Shown here: positions 26,400 to 39,539 of the stretch, piece after piece
Position numbering within the stretch: the first letter of the stretch is position 1
How the letters are laid out: every line of letters begins with the position of its first letter
Assembly (NCBI GenBank): GCA_022829145.1
Contig: CM040758.1
Location: 11,857,628 to 11,921,627 of the forward strand
Reading direction: 5' to 3'
Origin: Albula goreensis
Lineage: Eukaryota; Chordata; Actinopteri; Albuliformes; Albulidae
DNA length: 64,000 nt
Notes under the pieces: model-generated
Database searches by the model: none
Seen by the model: only the letters and a program-made list of their open reading frames with translations
What the model was told of the DNA's origin: nothing
Made by a program: the position numbers and the translations under genes

Positions 26400-26920
26400 T
26401 TTGATGCGCATCAGAAAAAGCACCTCGTATTAGCATGCTTTAAACGTGAGTGACGGGTTTGAGATCGGAATTACCCGCAGGAGCCAGCGAGAGGCGTCAT
26501 CGTCCATGAAAGACAGATCCATCTTCATCAGGGTCCGGGCGGCCGGTCCTGCCGCCCTGGGAGCTGCCTGTCCGACTGTCATCCCCTGGCAGGGAACGCG
26601 GGGCCGTCCCAGAGGCACTGCGGATGTGCATTTCTGTCCCTTTATCCAAACCGAATCAACCCCCCCCCTCGGTCTCCTTCAAGAATGCTCTTATTCAAAT
26701 GTCACTTTTGCTCAAGTCCCTCGCTGCATTTCCCAGAGAATAAATCAATGAGATTTAAATATCTCACCACCCACAACCCCTTCCCCCCCCTCATTCCAAT
26801 CCCACCAATGGCTGTCCCTCAGGTTGTCTGGCTCATTTGCTCTTTTAATTAGGACCACTGCCTTGGTCTCTGCTTTGCTGTTGGGCTGTCGGAAAGGAGG
26901 ATGTGCTTGTGACTTTTGAA
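26400..26920. promoter_or_regulatory. GC-rich CNE-like island
   Basis: A GC-rich core (26530-26620, with CGGGCGGCCGGTCC) is flanked by high-complexity sequence and a homeodomain-like CTTTTAATTAGG near 26841-26852. Open frames exist on both strands over the core (26446-26751 plus, 26430-26618 minus), but neither has a recognisable domain. A conserved element or small CpG island is more likely than an exon. Confidence 0.35.
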
Positions 26921-27710
26921 ACGCTGGTCTCGTGGTACCCGCCAAGAGGCAAGCGGGAGGGATAGAAGGCTTGTTCTAGGAACTGTTGCTTGTGTGGATG
27001 CAGGATCTTCTTGCAGCAAAACCTTGGAAAGTTCCTCATGTTTTGTGCTGAGTCTCTAAGGCTGTCATGTTCTCTGAGTAAACAGGATCACATGGCTTAT
27101 TGGCTTGGGAGTCACATATGAAGTAAACCATTTATACCAGACAGAGTTTGCTTAAACACTTCAAGGCCACCATTGAATCACTACATCCTGGATCCTGTGA
27201 CACAGTCCAGTCAAGTCCTGTGGCTAAGTAACTAGGCAATACCATCACATTTTGTATTCTGCTGTCTCACACTATCACTTATCACTTTCCCCCTTTGGAT
27301 AGAAACTCCATCCAGGTGATATCTAGTCTCCCCTAGTATTTATTCTCATCACAGTATTGATGTGGCTCCACAATTAAACAGATACTGTATGAGGAATAAG
27401 CCATGGGGTAAACAAAGCACAGTAATTAATGAGTGGGTAGGATTTATAGTGGAGTTGTTTGAGTATATTTTTGTAAACTGAATACAAACTAAATGCCCCT
27501 TCTTTCCTATCCTGGGAATATCTTTACTTCAGTCGCATCAGTAATGTCAATCAATCAAATGGATTTATAAAGTCCCCATAGTTAAAAAAACATGCTCAAC
27601 AGGGCATGCTACACAAAGCAATGTATTGTTTTGTATGACCTGGGGTGGAAATGAATACAGTAATGTAAAAAGACAACACTGAAGCAATACAAAACATAGT
27701 ATATAAAAAG
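26921..27710. other. Non-coding DNA with possible repeat fragment
   Basis: TCAATCAATCAAATGG followed by ATTTATAAAG near 27548-27571 resembles the start of a common fish repeat (compare 33092). The rest is unremarkable. Confidence 0.4.
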
Positions 27711-27832
27711 CATTATTATTATTGTTATTATTATTATTATCATTATCATCACTACTACTACTACTACTACTAATAATAATAATAATAATAATAATAATGT
27801 TGTTGTTAGCAGTAGTAATGCATTATGTCCAT
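27711..27832. repeat. Compound trinucleotide microsatellite
   Basis: An ATT-rich run, then CATTATCATC, then CTA units, then TAA units, ending in GTTGTTGTTAGCAGTAGTAA. Several motif blocks adjoin each other, suggesting successive point mutation and re-expansion. Confidence 0.92.
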
Positions 27833-30800
27833 TAACATAAAATGGATTGTTAATACTTTGCTTCCTATTTGATTTATTTTTATGAGGCACCTATTCCAGG
27901 AATTGACAACTAATGTTGATATATGACAGGAATTATTTGTGTTTCATCAACTTTCCTATTTTTTGATATATGCAGGTCTTCAAACTATCCAACAGTTCAC
28001 TGCACTCTTTAGTAAATGATACCTCAGGAATGGAAAGAGAAAAGAAACCTTAAAAGACATGAAGAAAGGAATTGATACCTGGCATACCCATGGCTAGTAT
28101 TGTTCAGAGGTATGGAAGTAAGTTCTTGAAACTGTCTTGATGTGTTATATCTTATTATTGTTTTCCACTTCAGACAGGGGAAGCTGCCCAAAAACACTAC
28201 ATTATCACATTAAAATACTATGATATACTCATGAATACACATGGATACACAGACAATTCCATATGCATATGTACATTACTGCTGCATGTGCACCCATACA
28301 CATGTATCTGTAAAACACCAACACTGCACAGGTATATGCATGCATACAAACAAACCTAAAACATTCATACTTACATGCATACACACATGCATAAGTACAT
28401 CTGTACACAGTCATGGAAGCATCCTCATATAATCAAATATACATGAGCTTACGCACACACTTAGACCATCTCAAGAGAATGGGTTTATGCACTCTCAAAA
28501 TACATGGACTACATGAATTATGGATAGAAGTGCCTTGACATGCCTGTACATATTACTCAGATAGATACAGTAATATCTTTTACTAATTTAACGCAATGTC
28601 TTTATGTTGCAAGTTCTCACATCCGCATATATATGAAGAAGTACACAAATGGACACTGTCTATAATCTGTATGTATTCAGACATTATTATTATTTTTTTG
28701 CTTTGTTGTTATCATTTTTTTTTAAATAATTTTGCATTTTATTATTTAGGGGTTTTCTCCTATGATGGAAGCTGTCTGTATATCAGGGAAATGAAATTAA
28801 ATATTGAATGAGAAAGCAAGGTCCTGTGCACTTAAGTGAAACAAAGATTGGTGATTTTTGGGCTGTACATAGGCTGGGCAGTTACAGATGTGCAGTAATG
28901 GAAGGATTTTTAAACGTCCAACCAAGTTACTATGACACTTCAACACTCCGTGTCTCCAGCAGGGTAGGATTTAATGGATTAGATTTGATTCGATATCTTT
29001 GTTGTCTGGTATTCACAGAATTTTTTTCTTTGAATACAAAAAGTGCATCTTTAAAAAGAAGGACATAACACCAGGCATATTAAACATACATGTGCATATA
29101 TGTATTATGCACATACACAAATATATTTACGCCATTAATAAAAACCACAGTATACCCTTACCATTACCAATACCAACTTTAGCTTTAATGATAATTCAGC
29201 ACAGTTGGCTTAACTTTATAATTTCTTCTCAGATTTGTAAGAGAAGAGGCTTTTATGTGAGGTGCAGAAACTGAGCCCAGCTGCCTGAGGGAAGTGGTTG
29301 CTGATGCTCCTAGGCAGAGAATGTATGGTGCTATCCTGTACAGAATGTCCCACTCAGATACCTTTCATTTTCACTTCTTTGATCTTAAAAAGTCTATTTA
29401 TTTTCAGCTTCTTCATCTTTCATCTCTATGATTATGAGTTGTGCAGAATGCAGGACTGTACAATATCTCTTTCACCCCTTTATTTGTTACAGAGTGCCAG
29501 TTGTTTCAGAGGGATCATCTTGTTCCTTCTCCTTTTTAAATTTTTGTAAAAAGGTTCATCTTTTTCTAAACGATTCCTACTGAAGGAATCATGTGGAAGA
29601 GGCAGCCATGCTTGGCATGTTGGGATTCTTATCATTAATACATTTCTACCATGAGTGAGAACCTCATTGCACCCTGAGGGTCTAGCTCCTGTTCTTTTTT
29701 ATAAAATCAATAACCTATGTTATGTTTTATGAAATCAATAGCCTATGTCTTACCTTGAGTCAGAGACCTCATAGCTTTGGTTTTTGCATCATGTCACTGG
29801 CTTTGTGGTTCATGTCAATCTATGTCATACCCAGGAAGTGGTGAGTAACACCAAAATCCAGCCTAATCCCCCCCAAGGATCAAGGTTACCCACCCCTGGT
29901 GTATGAGCTGTCACACTGCCAAACATAGCTCCAATAACTTTCTAAGAAATGAGTGCACCATCTCATCAGTATGAAAGCCCTAATAACACACAATATGTAC
30001 AAAGCAAGCTTTAGGATTAAGATGCTGAGGCATTATGGTGTGTGAAAGCAAATACATATTTAGATCTCTCGATAGCTTTGAGTGTATTTTTTTCCATTCC
30101 TGCATCACAATTTCTTTCAGCAGATGCTTCTTTTTTTCCATACACAAGCTAAACCTCAAATACACCATCATTGTGCCCTGCTTGAATGAGCCCTTTGCAG
30201 CACACTCCACAGCTGACAAAAAGGGATTCAGGAGAAGAGGAACAATGGGATCAGTGAGACCCAAGCAGCTTGGTTTGGGAGGATTAAGGCCATGCTTGCA
30301 GCTTTTCTGCACAGTGTAACAGTGAGGAACATTTCCGCAAAGTGTGCCTGATGGCGAGCATGGCACCATCAGAATAGCCACCCGTATCTACATGATAATT
30401 GACTTTTTTTCATCCGTAGCAATGCTATACACTAGCATAGGTAAGTTAAGGTCTGAGTACATAGATTTGTGCTGGGTAGGGATGTGTGCTGTAAACCCTA
30501 CAAGGTATAATCATAAATTTTAAGAAATGCAATATTTTAAAATGATCATCATTGTAAAAATACATTTTATGAAATTGCATGCAGTAAGTTTAATCACATA
30601 ATCTTTTCAATACATGTGTCTGCTGATTCAACAAATGTGTAGGTTGAGGCTTAATAAATTTATTTTCAATAACAAATTAATTGATTACCTCCTCTGTGTA
30701 ATATATAGCACTACAGTAATCAATGGTGCTAATAACACTGTCCTCACTCGCTAATGAATTAGCCAATAACAGGAAATCATTAATGGCAAGACAGACATAT

Positions 30801-32010
30801 AGCATCATAGGAAAAGACCTGTCACTCTTTGGAATCAGGCTGGATTTACATCTCTTACACGTTAGTCACTCTAAAGCACTGAGTAATCTCCACCGCTAGA
30901 ATGTAAAAATGTTAGATTTCACTGAAAGCGGCATGCGGTTTTCTTTGATTTTCAATAGCATCAACTATGCTAGGTAATCTCACCAGCTGGCTATCTAATG
31001 CTGGCTAACAAGAGTTATTATAATTAAAATATTTCTATTAGTGTGTGAGGCTTTTTAAAACCAATGACATTACATTCTCTCTCTCCAAGGATTAGGTAAA
31101 GTTGTTAGTGATAGTATTCTGAAACAGACAGAGACAGAAGCATGCAACCACAGCCTTCCACCATTCACCAATGAGCTTGCAGATGGCTGTCAACCAATCA
31201 GATACTTTGTTACTAAAGTTTCTCACCACAAAAAGCCAGTGAGCAAAAAGACATTATCGAGCTGTACTATTTTCATTTTGGTAAAAAAAATCTGAAATGC
31301 AGTAAATACAGCTAACAGTTCATGTATTAATCTCAGTGGAATGGCTCAATGAAGAGGAATTGTGTTTGCAAATTTTGCATGGACAGAGCCATTCTCAGTC
31401 CAAATAGAGCAGCTCAGTGTAGTTATACAAAATACATGTGCACTCAGAGTTGTTGCTTGGATCACAACTGAAGGAATGTTTGGACTCACTGAGAAGGAAA
31501 TGAGACTGTGGAGGCCAACCAACAGAAACAGGAGGGGGGAGATGTATTTCTTTGTTTTTGAAACTACTGCATTACAGAAGAATGAATGGACATTGAAGGC
31601 AGCAAAGGAATTATCCAAATATAGAACCCAGCAGCTTCTTGGAAGAGCACTCAAAAGTCCTTATTCAAGAGCCATTCACAGAGACCTGCAGAACTGACAA
31701 AGGAGGACTTTATTTATTGCGGGAAGAGATAAAAATGTGGGAAAACCAAATAATTACACAATCCTGAAGTACAGACTCTTCCACTGTTCACTGCCACTTT
31801 CTACCACTGAAGAAATAATGACAAGTCCCCCCCTTTCCAAATGAAGCAGATACTTAGAGCAGTTATAAAGAAAGAATCCCCTGACATCAAAGAAAGCTTT
31901 GTGCAGATTAGAGACTTCTGACTCCTGTGGGAAATACTGTACAACTGGCATCAGATAAGAAAAAACACAGAACTTGTTATAGTTGGACAGGATAGGGTGA
32001 ATGAGGAAAT
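27833..32010. other. Non-coding DNA with scattered weak repeats
   Basis: From 28230 to 28440 lies a degenerate CATACA-type repeat. The minus-strand match to a hAT-like end (CACCAGGGGTGGGTAACC, complement of 29883-29900) is a short fragment. Around 30150-30370 the sequence is CNE-like. A 111-codon frame at 31362-31697 has no domain I recognise and no splice partners. Confidence 0.45.

Positions 32011-32076
<66 letters not shown>
32011..32076. repeat. (GA)n microsatellite
   Basis: About 32 GA units with one AA interruption near 32028. Polypurine/polypyrimidine tracts like this can form triplex DNA. Confidence 0.96.
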
Positions 32077-32080
<4 letters not shown>

Positions 32081-33091
32081 AGAACCCAAGTATAGAAACC
32101 GTTTTTTTATTGCAATGCAAGCAGTCAGGATGTTCTCATGATAGATGATGCTAAGATGATGAATGGTGCTAAGTGCAACAATTACACAATTATACCACTC
32201 TACAGACAGGGGTGTATTTGTCTGTTCAGACTTGTGTTTTGAATCTAATGTTTGTAGAAAATTCTGACTTTAAATGTTTAAGTAATAGACATTTGCTGAA
32301 CATTATGGAAAAACCACATTTTCTCATATGAATCACCTGTGAATACCTTTGAGGTAAAAATAATGTGTGTGATGTATATTCATTGGTATTTCTCTAGTGT
32401 GAGGTCTTCAATATGGACCTTGCATTATGCCCTATTTGATAAGATATTATGGTGTAAAACAGCGGAATTCATATATTAGGTACATTACAAATGTATCTAT
32501 AAATGTACCATGGCTCTGTAGTGCTCAATTATCAATTATTAGTCAGAACATATACAAATAGTTTTTCAAGTCAAGGTATGCTGTTTAGAAAAGTTGCTGT
32601 CATACGCTGGACTGTTTGAAACATATTAAAACTGCTGAATGTTGAATGGATGCTATATAAAAGGCATTGTAGCTGTGGCATATGTAATCATTCAATATAT
32701 CCCCACAAGCCATTGCTTCACTCTACTCTACAGGCCACAGTTATATAGGAGAGCTAGGGCCAATCAGTAGAGTCATATCTCACACTAAAGACACGTGGCA
32801 GCCAATGGGCACCTGTGTATCTGTAGGAGGAGCTTAAGCATAAGCAACAAAAGAGGCCCACTCAATTTAGTTGATTTTTGTGAAACAGAGGACTCCATTG
32901 TAATGGCCATGACTCATGGCATAAATGTTAAAACAGACTGTATTACCTGGAATAATTCTTCAGTTCAGAACTATGAGGCATCAATCTTACACACAATTCA
33001 AAGAATCTAGATGGTGACAGTCAACCTTAAGAGATTAGCTGAACCTTTGTAAAAATTTTGGAAAAAAACTCTGAAAAAAAAACAGGGATTC
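32077..33091. other. Non-coding DNA
   Basis: A TATATAAAAG word (near 32652) and two CCAAT words (32759, 32803) are present, but their order and spacing do not make a promoter. No gene follows. Confidence 0.45.
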
Positions 33092-33290
33092 AATTAAAAT
33101 CAATACAATTCAATTCAATACTATTTGTATAGGCCTTTTAAGAAATTATCACACATAGATAACATAGGCCTGGGACCTGAAACCCCCTCAGAGCAAGCCT
33201 GGGGCAATAGTGACAAGGAAAGAATCCCCAGCTGAAATGCAGAAACCTGGAACAGAAGTCAGCTCAGAGCCTCTGGCTAGCATCAGTAAC
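33092..33290 (+). mobile_element. Dispersed fish repeat (TCAATTCAAT...TTTGTATAG family)
   Basis: CAATACAATTCAATTCAATA with TATTTGTATAGGCC, then CCTGGGACCTGAAACCCCC and AGCAAGCCTGGGGCAATAG, then GTGACAAGGAAAGAATCCCC. I recognise this order from a frequent teleost interspersed repeat. Its class (SINE-like or LINE 3' end) is not clear to me. Confidence 0.55.
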
Positions 33291-33486
33291 ACATAACAGG
33301 TTACAATAGGGGACTACATTAACGCTATCTGCCTGGTCAGGGATGGAAAGATAAAAATGCTGTTTCTTTGGGGACTGGAGAGACAAGGCTGTAAGACGAC
33401 TCCCAAAAGAAGTAAGGAAACAAATTCCAGGTGTTTCGTTCATGAAAGCTCCCTTCCTCCACACCTGGTGAGATGATAAGCATGTG

Positions 33487-33519
33487 TGGTGGTGGTGGTG
33501 GTGGTGGGGGGGAGGGGGT
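33487..33519 (+). repeat. (GGT)n and G-rich tract
   Basis: About six GGT units run into a G-rich stretch, which gives a false His- or Pro-rich open frame on the minus strand. Confidence 0.85.
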
Positions 33520-33589
33520 GTATCGCCTCTGCCCTGCCCCACACTCACTCCTCCCAAAAATAACCCCCATTCATTATGACACGATACAA

Positions 33590-33920
33590 CTCGATGGGTG
33601 CACACCTGCTGCCGCAGCCTCATGAGGTCATCCTTTCTTTTCTCTCCCTCCTTCCACACTGCCGGGCCGGCCGCGCCCACCGATGACAGAGGCCTTTCAG
33701 AGGCAAAGAATAGGGCCCTGTATCGATTTCTACGCCCTTCGCCCGTCTTGCGTCTCTTCTCCAACAAGGCCACAAATCAGCCGGGTGACATTAACTGTAA
33801 ACAGGGCTCTTTTGTGAAGGCAGCAGGCCCCACTCCGCTGCATTTAAAACAAGGATCGAATGTCACTTCAGACATCCTTCATGTGCTCTCTTTCCAGAGT
33901 CTGTGATACAATTACGCAAC
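33590..33920. promoter_or_regulatory. CNE-like island
   Basis: High-complexity sequence with GCCGGGCCGGCCGCGCCC, CACAAATCAGCCGGGTGACA and a GC content well above its flanks. A 102-codon frame at 33598-33906 runs through it, but its protein has no recognised domain and the sequence lacks clear splice sites. Confidence 0.35.
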
Positions 33921-34059
33921 AGCAAACATTTCGCTAACTTAAAAGAGCTTCCTAACCACCCCTTGCCTCTTCCTTCTTTAACTTCAGAAAAATGGTTGAA
34001 ACCCTACCAATATATAATATCGTCTAAATCAATATTTATACAAGCAACCAAAGCCTGAT

Positions 34060-34500
34060 CCTTTTGATTTAATGAAAGCTGTTTACACCATTTATGGATG
34101 TACTCTGAATTCCACTCACATTCACAACCCCTTGAGACCCTTCAAAGCAGAGAAATTTTAGGTTTTTCTTTTTGCACCATAGCGTTAATGGGGGGAATAA
34201 TGTTCCCTGTAACTGAGCTGAGCTTTTTACTGAGCTCTGATCCCCGTTCAAACAAAGCAAGGCTCTGCCGGCATTGAGGAAAACAGCAGTATGGCGCATT
34301 AATGAACATGCAGGGTGATTAAGAGACTGAGGCTGTGGTAGCATAAACAATACAGGAAGCCACCCACAGGTCTCCTTTATCTGTGAAAAGGCAGAGCTGT
34401 GAAGTGGGGCCCTTCCCAACACAAGCCTTCCAAAAGCAGGGCCTCCTCTTGGGATTAGAAAAACAACCTCTATTATGAACATAAAGGGGTTTTGTGTGCT
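34060..34500. promoter_or_regulatory. CNE-like island
   Basis: High-complexity sequence between AT-rich flanks, with words such as ATAGCGTTAATGGGG and TATGGCGCATTAATGAAC that contain homeodomain-type TTAATG cores. A 137-codon minus-strand frame spans it without any domain signature. Confidence 0.3.
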
Positions 34501-35536
34501 GACACTTTGAACCTGAGCAAAACAGAAAACTTATTTATAACAGCATTGTCTCAGTGTTCATTTGTGTCACGATTCAACAAATAAACTGGCCATGATATCA
34601 AATCAAGACTTTAATTAGTTTAATAAGTAGGTTTCAGCATTTGCAGTGAACAAAAGCTTGCAGTCAGCTCTTCTAGTATAAGAATGAATAACCTAAATTA
34701 TAAACATGTATATTAACCATTATAATTTATGGTTTATCATGTCATAAGAATATAAAATGTGTAATGACTTTTGATGAAAATGAACATTTTTGATCAGACA
34801 AAAACTATGGCTGGAATTTTATCATTTTTTCACAACTCTGGCTCACAATTAAATGCGCTCTTCTTCAATTGTTATAAAAAATGAAGGACAAATGCTGACG
34901 GAATCCCAACCCTTGTTTAAATTGACGGTAAAAGCTGGCAGAAGACTTTTGTTAAATTGGTTCAGCTTTATATTGAGTGTTTCACTGAAAATGTTCTTCC
35001 AGAAAATTGCATTAATGACTATGATGGGTTAAATATGTTGTGCTACTTCCTGAAATGTGTGCTCAGCTCAGATGCTGAAGATCTAACTTTTCTCTCAGCC
35101 AACTGGACGCTCTTAAGGGTAATAAAGGACGCATCTCTGTAGATATTTGTTCAATGAAAAGAGACAGTAAGAGGAATCATGCCTGAAATACCTGAACTCA
35201 GATGAACCAATTTTGACATTAGGGTGTCAATCAAGAACATTAATTATGGCTATTCTACTTGCATCTTTCCCAGAACCTACCCTAAGCCCCTCTAAGTTAA
35301 TGATTCTGTAGCCCTGGGATCTGGCAGTCAACATCTGATTGAGTGGCAGGAGAACTTTGTTAACTTTTTTGACCTTGACTTCCTGCTATCTGATTGGTGC
35401 ATGTAGATTACTGAGGCCCAATTTAGTTTGGCAGTTTATCATTTCTCAGACTCATTCTGTTATATTGTAGTTACAAGCCTGACAAGTGAGGCTGATGTTG
35501 TCCCAACAGAAGGTATTTGTGTGCTTTGTAAGTTTT

Positions 35537-35572
35537 AAACTCTCTCTCTCTGTCTTTCTCACTCTCTCCCCC
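35537..35572. repeat. CT-rich tract
   Basis: An imperfect (CT)n polypyrimidine run bordering the next island. Confidence 0.8.
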
Positions 35573-35960
35573 TGTTGTCAAACAGTTGTGGATATTCATC
35601 AGCGTCATTTAAGTGCCACCGATTTATCACAGCCGCCTGGCAATTACCTCCCAGCTGCTTGAACTCTGACATGCGGATTAATGTACATTATTCATGTAAA
35701 GGAAAGCGATTTTCCACCCCGCCGCAGATCAAAGCTCTGGTGCCCCTGGGCCGCGGGGCGCCTCCAGCGTGCCCTCGAACTGACACTTTATTATCCCGGC
35801 CCCCTCCAAGAGCGCCGTGACACAGGAAACTTGTTGAGCGTCTTATTGTGTGTGGTGCTCTCTCTCGCTCTCCTGCCTCTGTCTTATCTGCACCGCAACT
35901 GTGACGGTAAAATGTTATTTCAGGTGTGATTTGGGAACACCTTTGAGGGGCGTGGGCCTG
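35573..35960. promoter_or_regulatory. CNE-like island
   Basis: Dense words: GATTTATCACAG, GGCAATTACC, GCGGATTAATG (OTX/homeodomain-like, near 35674), then a GC-rich part with GCCGCGGGGCGCC. The style resembles developmental enhancers. Two overlapping frames here lack domains. Confidence 0.38.
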
Positions 35961-37239
35961 TGGGCGGAGGAGGTGACGGGTGTACTGGAAAGCGACGTGT
36001 TGAAAAAAGGCTCTACATTTTGAATGGAGGTTTATAACCTAGATGACGGCTTTAATGAAGCTCTATTTGCAAAGCCACAAATGAGTGAAGATCTTTGGTG
36101 ACATACCCACCAGGCAAAAGGTCTGAGAAGCAGGTCATGTTCCCCTTCGAGCCGCCATCCCTTTTGTCTCTTTTCTATTGTCACAAGTACATGATACATT
36201 GATCTCAGAGAAAATCCAGGACAACGTACAATACTGGACTGTCTATCACAACATATCTCATGTCACAACCAAAGAAATGTATTTAATGCTTTCCCTCTTT
36301 AACTCCCTTCAGGAACAGAGGACTGGGAGATACAGCCAAGAACTCAAATCTTGTAAATCCTGAATTTATGTATAAATTTCAATACCACAATGTCTCCATG
36401 ATACATTCACCACCCTAGACATTTGGCAGAAGGAAAAAGAGGCCATTTTGCTACTTTACACTGGCATTCAAGTCAAGTTGGAGGAATCAGCTGTGATGTG
36501 CTTAGCCTCATTGGGATTCTGTATGTGAAGATAGGCCTCTTTAGATCAAAGCTAGAACGAAAACAATGAATTACATGAAGGCTATTTTCAGCATCATAGA
36601 CCAGAATTAGTTAGTGCTGGTACTGCTGTAATTCAGTCCTATTTACTATCTCCCTTGATAATTGTCTTTCATTGTAAAAATCTGCAACCAATTCAAAAGA
36701 ACGTGACCAAGACACTGCATGAGGTTAACTAACTATACAATCAGCTACATTCACTGAACAAGAGAGTGATGAGAAACAGTGGATACAATGAACACCACTG
36801 AAGTAATTCCTCAAACAACCTATGTTAACATTAAATACATCATGTCATCATTTTAATGTAAATTGAATGATTTTGCACATCCTAATATCATTATTTCTTT
36901 TAATGTTAAATATTTTCTGAACAAACTCTTTTTCCTCATATGCAAAGCCTAAAAGTACAATGTTAAAAGCAGAAGCAGACATAATTTTGCACACATACAC
37001 AGCACTATAATTTTCTACACAAATACATTGTCTCATGGTTGGTGCAGTTCTTTAACAACATGCAGTTACTGTTGCTCAGTAAAAGTCATGGCCACACACA
37101 GTCACTAGGGTGTGGCAGCAAGACCAGGAGCATCCATCCACAATGATGGTGGATGAGTTGTGATGGTGAGCAGATGAGAGAGTGTCAGGCTCTGAGACAG
37201 CAGGGTCACAGAGGTGCAGGGGCTGGGGGATGGGTGTAG

Positions 37240-37640
37240 CGGGGAGGCTGTCAGGTTTTTCTGGGGGAGAGAAGATGGCTAGTCCTGTCTAATGAGGCTT
37301 TCTGGAGCAGAAACACCTGGAGATCCGGGGGAAGGCGGTAGCTGCCGCTGTGGCAGCGATGGCAGGTGGTCACATTCATGTTTATTTCAGATGCTCGGCG
37401 ACGCGCCGCCGAACGTGAAATAGGGGGCATCCATCTCTGACAGGCCCAGCGAGCGGGGCCCTCCATCCTCAGGTGGAGTTGGCATCGGCGGTAATGGAGT
37501 GCGGTGCCTTACACCTCGCGCTCCCCAGATCGCCAGCAAGGCTCTTGCTATCTGGCGCTCCCATGTCCTTCCGCCCCCTCTGTCATCCCTCAGCATGCCC
37601 AGCCACCACATTATAAACACCACCTCTACTTTAGTGCATG
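37240..37640. promoter_or_regulatory. GC-rich CNE-like island
   Basis: GCGACGCGCCGCCGAACG near 37397 makes a small CpG cluster inside otherwise CpG-poor DNA. Open frames on both strands are consistent with GC content rather than coding. Confidence 0.33.
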
Positions 37641-38324
37641 GCTAAGGCAGAAACACCACAGAGAATACACATGCTCTGAAAAAAACAGGAAATGAAGTGA
37701 AACTTTCCATCTGTCATTTGTGGTTTTATGATGTCAAAGAGATTTTCTGATGTTAAATGGATACTCTTTGGACATTTTGGTGACAAAGCCCTTTTGTTAA
37801 TTTACCCAGAGGCAGATTAACCCACAGGTACCTTTTCTTTTCTGTTTGCAGCCTTTAGATATCAACCAATGCTAAGTGCGTTAGCACAATGTCTGCAGAA
37901 GTGGCTAATGGTTCCAAATATGCTCCAGTTAACCACACAGAGGGGCTTAATTACAAAAACAGTAGAGTATCCCAGTAATGTATTTGCCTGACATGAAAAT
38001 GTAGTAGAACTGGTGATTATAGGGTGAGGCTTTATGAAGCCATATATGGGAAAAGCTACTGTGTACTTTGAGTGAATTGTTGTGTTTTGCTGTGGGGAGA
38101 AATATCTCCTGATCTGTTCAGGCAAAGCCAGTCATTGACAGTTTTATGTAGCCTCGCACACTATCAGATTCATCAACCCTCTGTCTCACAGTAATATCAT
38201 CAGTAATAGCAGAGAACACAGTTGCTGATTTTTTCTGGTTAACATATTTGACTGACACTGAGGTGGTATATATAAACATACAGTGCTCTGCTGGTTCCCA
38301 CATTCTCAGCAGGCTTCAAATTCA

Positions 38325-38445
38325 CCTGGGAAAGGAAGCAGCGTCCCAAGGGTTTGCAGATTCTGATCCCAGGAGGGTATGAGTGTGTTGTGCCACCAAG
38401 CAAGATACTTAGGCTACATTGCCTCGGTAAATGCATCACTTTATA
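38325..38445 (+). mobile_element. tRNA-type SINE, internal part
   Basis: CAAGGGTTTGCAGATTCTGA corresponds to the B-box region of the family head. It is followed by TCCCAGGAGGG, then CAAGCAAGATACTTAGGC and CATTGCCTCGGTAAATGCAT of the body. Both ends are lost. Confidence 0.6.
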
Positions 38446-39046
38446 AGCAGGAAACATAGCTATAGATGTTGCCCTAGAAATGTGTGTTTGCTAAACAAAT
38501 ACATAATGTGAAATAATGGCAACGTTTCCAGGATTAATAAAGAATGGTGGTGAACCAAACTGAGAAATACAATGCAATGGAATTGCAGATGGCCACAACA
38601 GAATGTAATACTCCCAACAGTCAACAGTGGCTGCATTGGTTTTCAGACAGAGGAGAAGGGGATGTGGATGGGGTGAACAGGAGTTGGATCATGGCGCCAC
38701 AGCCTCCTGTAATTAGCCTGGCTTCCCAGCTGTGTGTCAGCTCCACCTTGCTCTCCCAACATTTCACATGTCTAATGACAAGAGTACGTCTAACTGAAAT
38801 AAGCGTGAAGCAATGTTTTGGGCCGAGCATTCATTTGTGCCCACTGGTCCCCTCCTACCTGGAAACACATACTGCATGCTGATTGCAACATGCATTGCTT
38901 TTGTAATCTGCATTATGTCATTTTAAAGCAGGTCTCTTACGTTTAACAGGCCTGACAGACAGCTGAGAAGCATGGCTAATCTGGCATTTGTTTTTTGTGT
39001 TTTTTTTTCTCCCCTGTGAGGCATTCAGTTGCAGTTTCTCCATGGT

Positions 39047-39062
39047 CCAATAGAGGGCAGTG
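39047..39062 (+). promoter_or_regulatory. CTCF-like motif
   Basis: CCAATAGAGGGCAGTG matches 15 of 16 positions of the CTCF core consensus, on the plus strand, the same orientation as the motif at 18507. Occupancy is inference. Confidence 0.55.
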
Positions 39063-39539
39063 TTGCGTCAGATTATGATCCGTGGCTTGTAACTGTTAGT
39101 CGATGTCCGTAAGGATGAAAATGACGGGTCTCTGTCTGACCCACCTCTCGGTCACAGACTACGGACCACATCAGGAGTGGAACGCTTTGCCTGCACATCG
39201 GCCTTGCCTCTGAATCAAAATAAAAAATTAAAAATAAAATATTGCAAACATTATCTTTGCATAGACTTCATACACAGAGACAGTGAAACCAGTTATGTCA
39301 TAAAAATAGCTGCCAAGTATTTAATTACTTTGGATAGAGGTGCTGGACACATGGCTAAACGTCTCAATGTGAAAACATGCACAAGTGAGCGAGTGCACAC
39401 ACAAACAAAAACATCTCTCCACACTCTCTACAGCTTTCTCTTTCATTCTCACCCTCTTCCTCACTCTCTTTCTCTCTGCAGAGGTGCTGGTTGTGCAATA
39501 AAGGTCATGCCAGGAGAACAATAAACGAGGGTGGCCTGT

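Noticed and set aside
31362..31697. 111-codon plus-strand open frame
   Set aside because: No recognisable domain, no convincing splice partners, and an overlapping open frame of similar length on the other strand.
32652..32812. TATATAAAAG word with two CCAAT boxes
   Set aside because: The CCAAT words lie downstream of the TATA on the same strand, and no transcript or exon follows.
33598..33906. 102-codon open frame in a GC-rich island
   Set aside because: Frame length is explained by low stop density in GC-rich DNA; no family resemblance.
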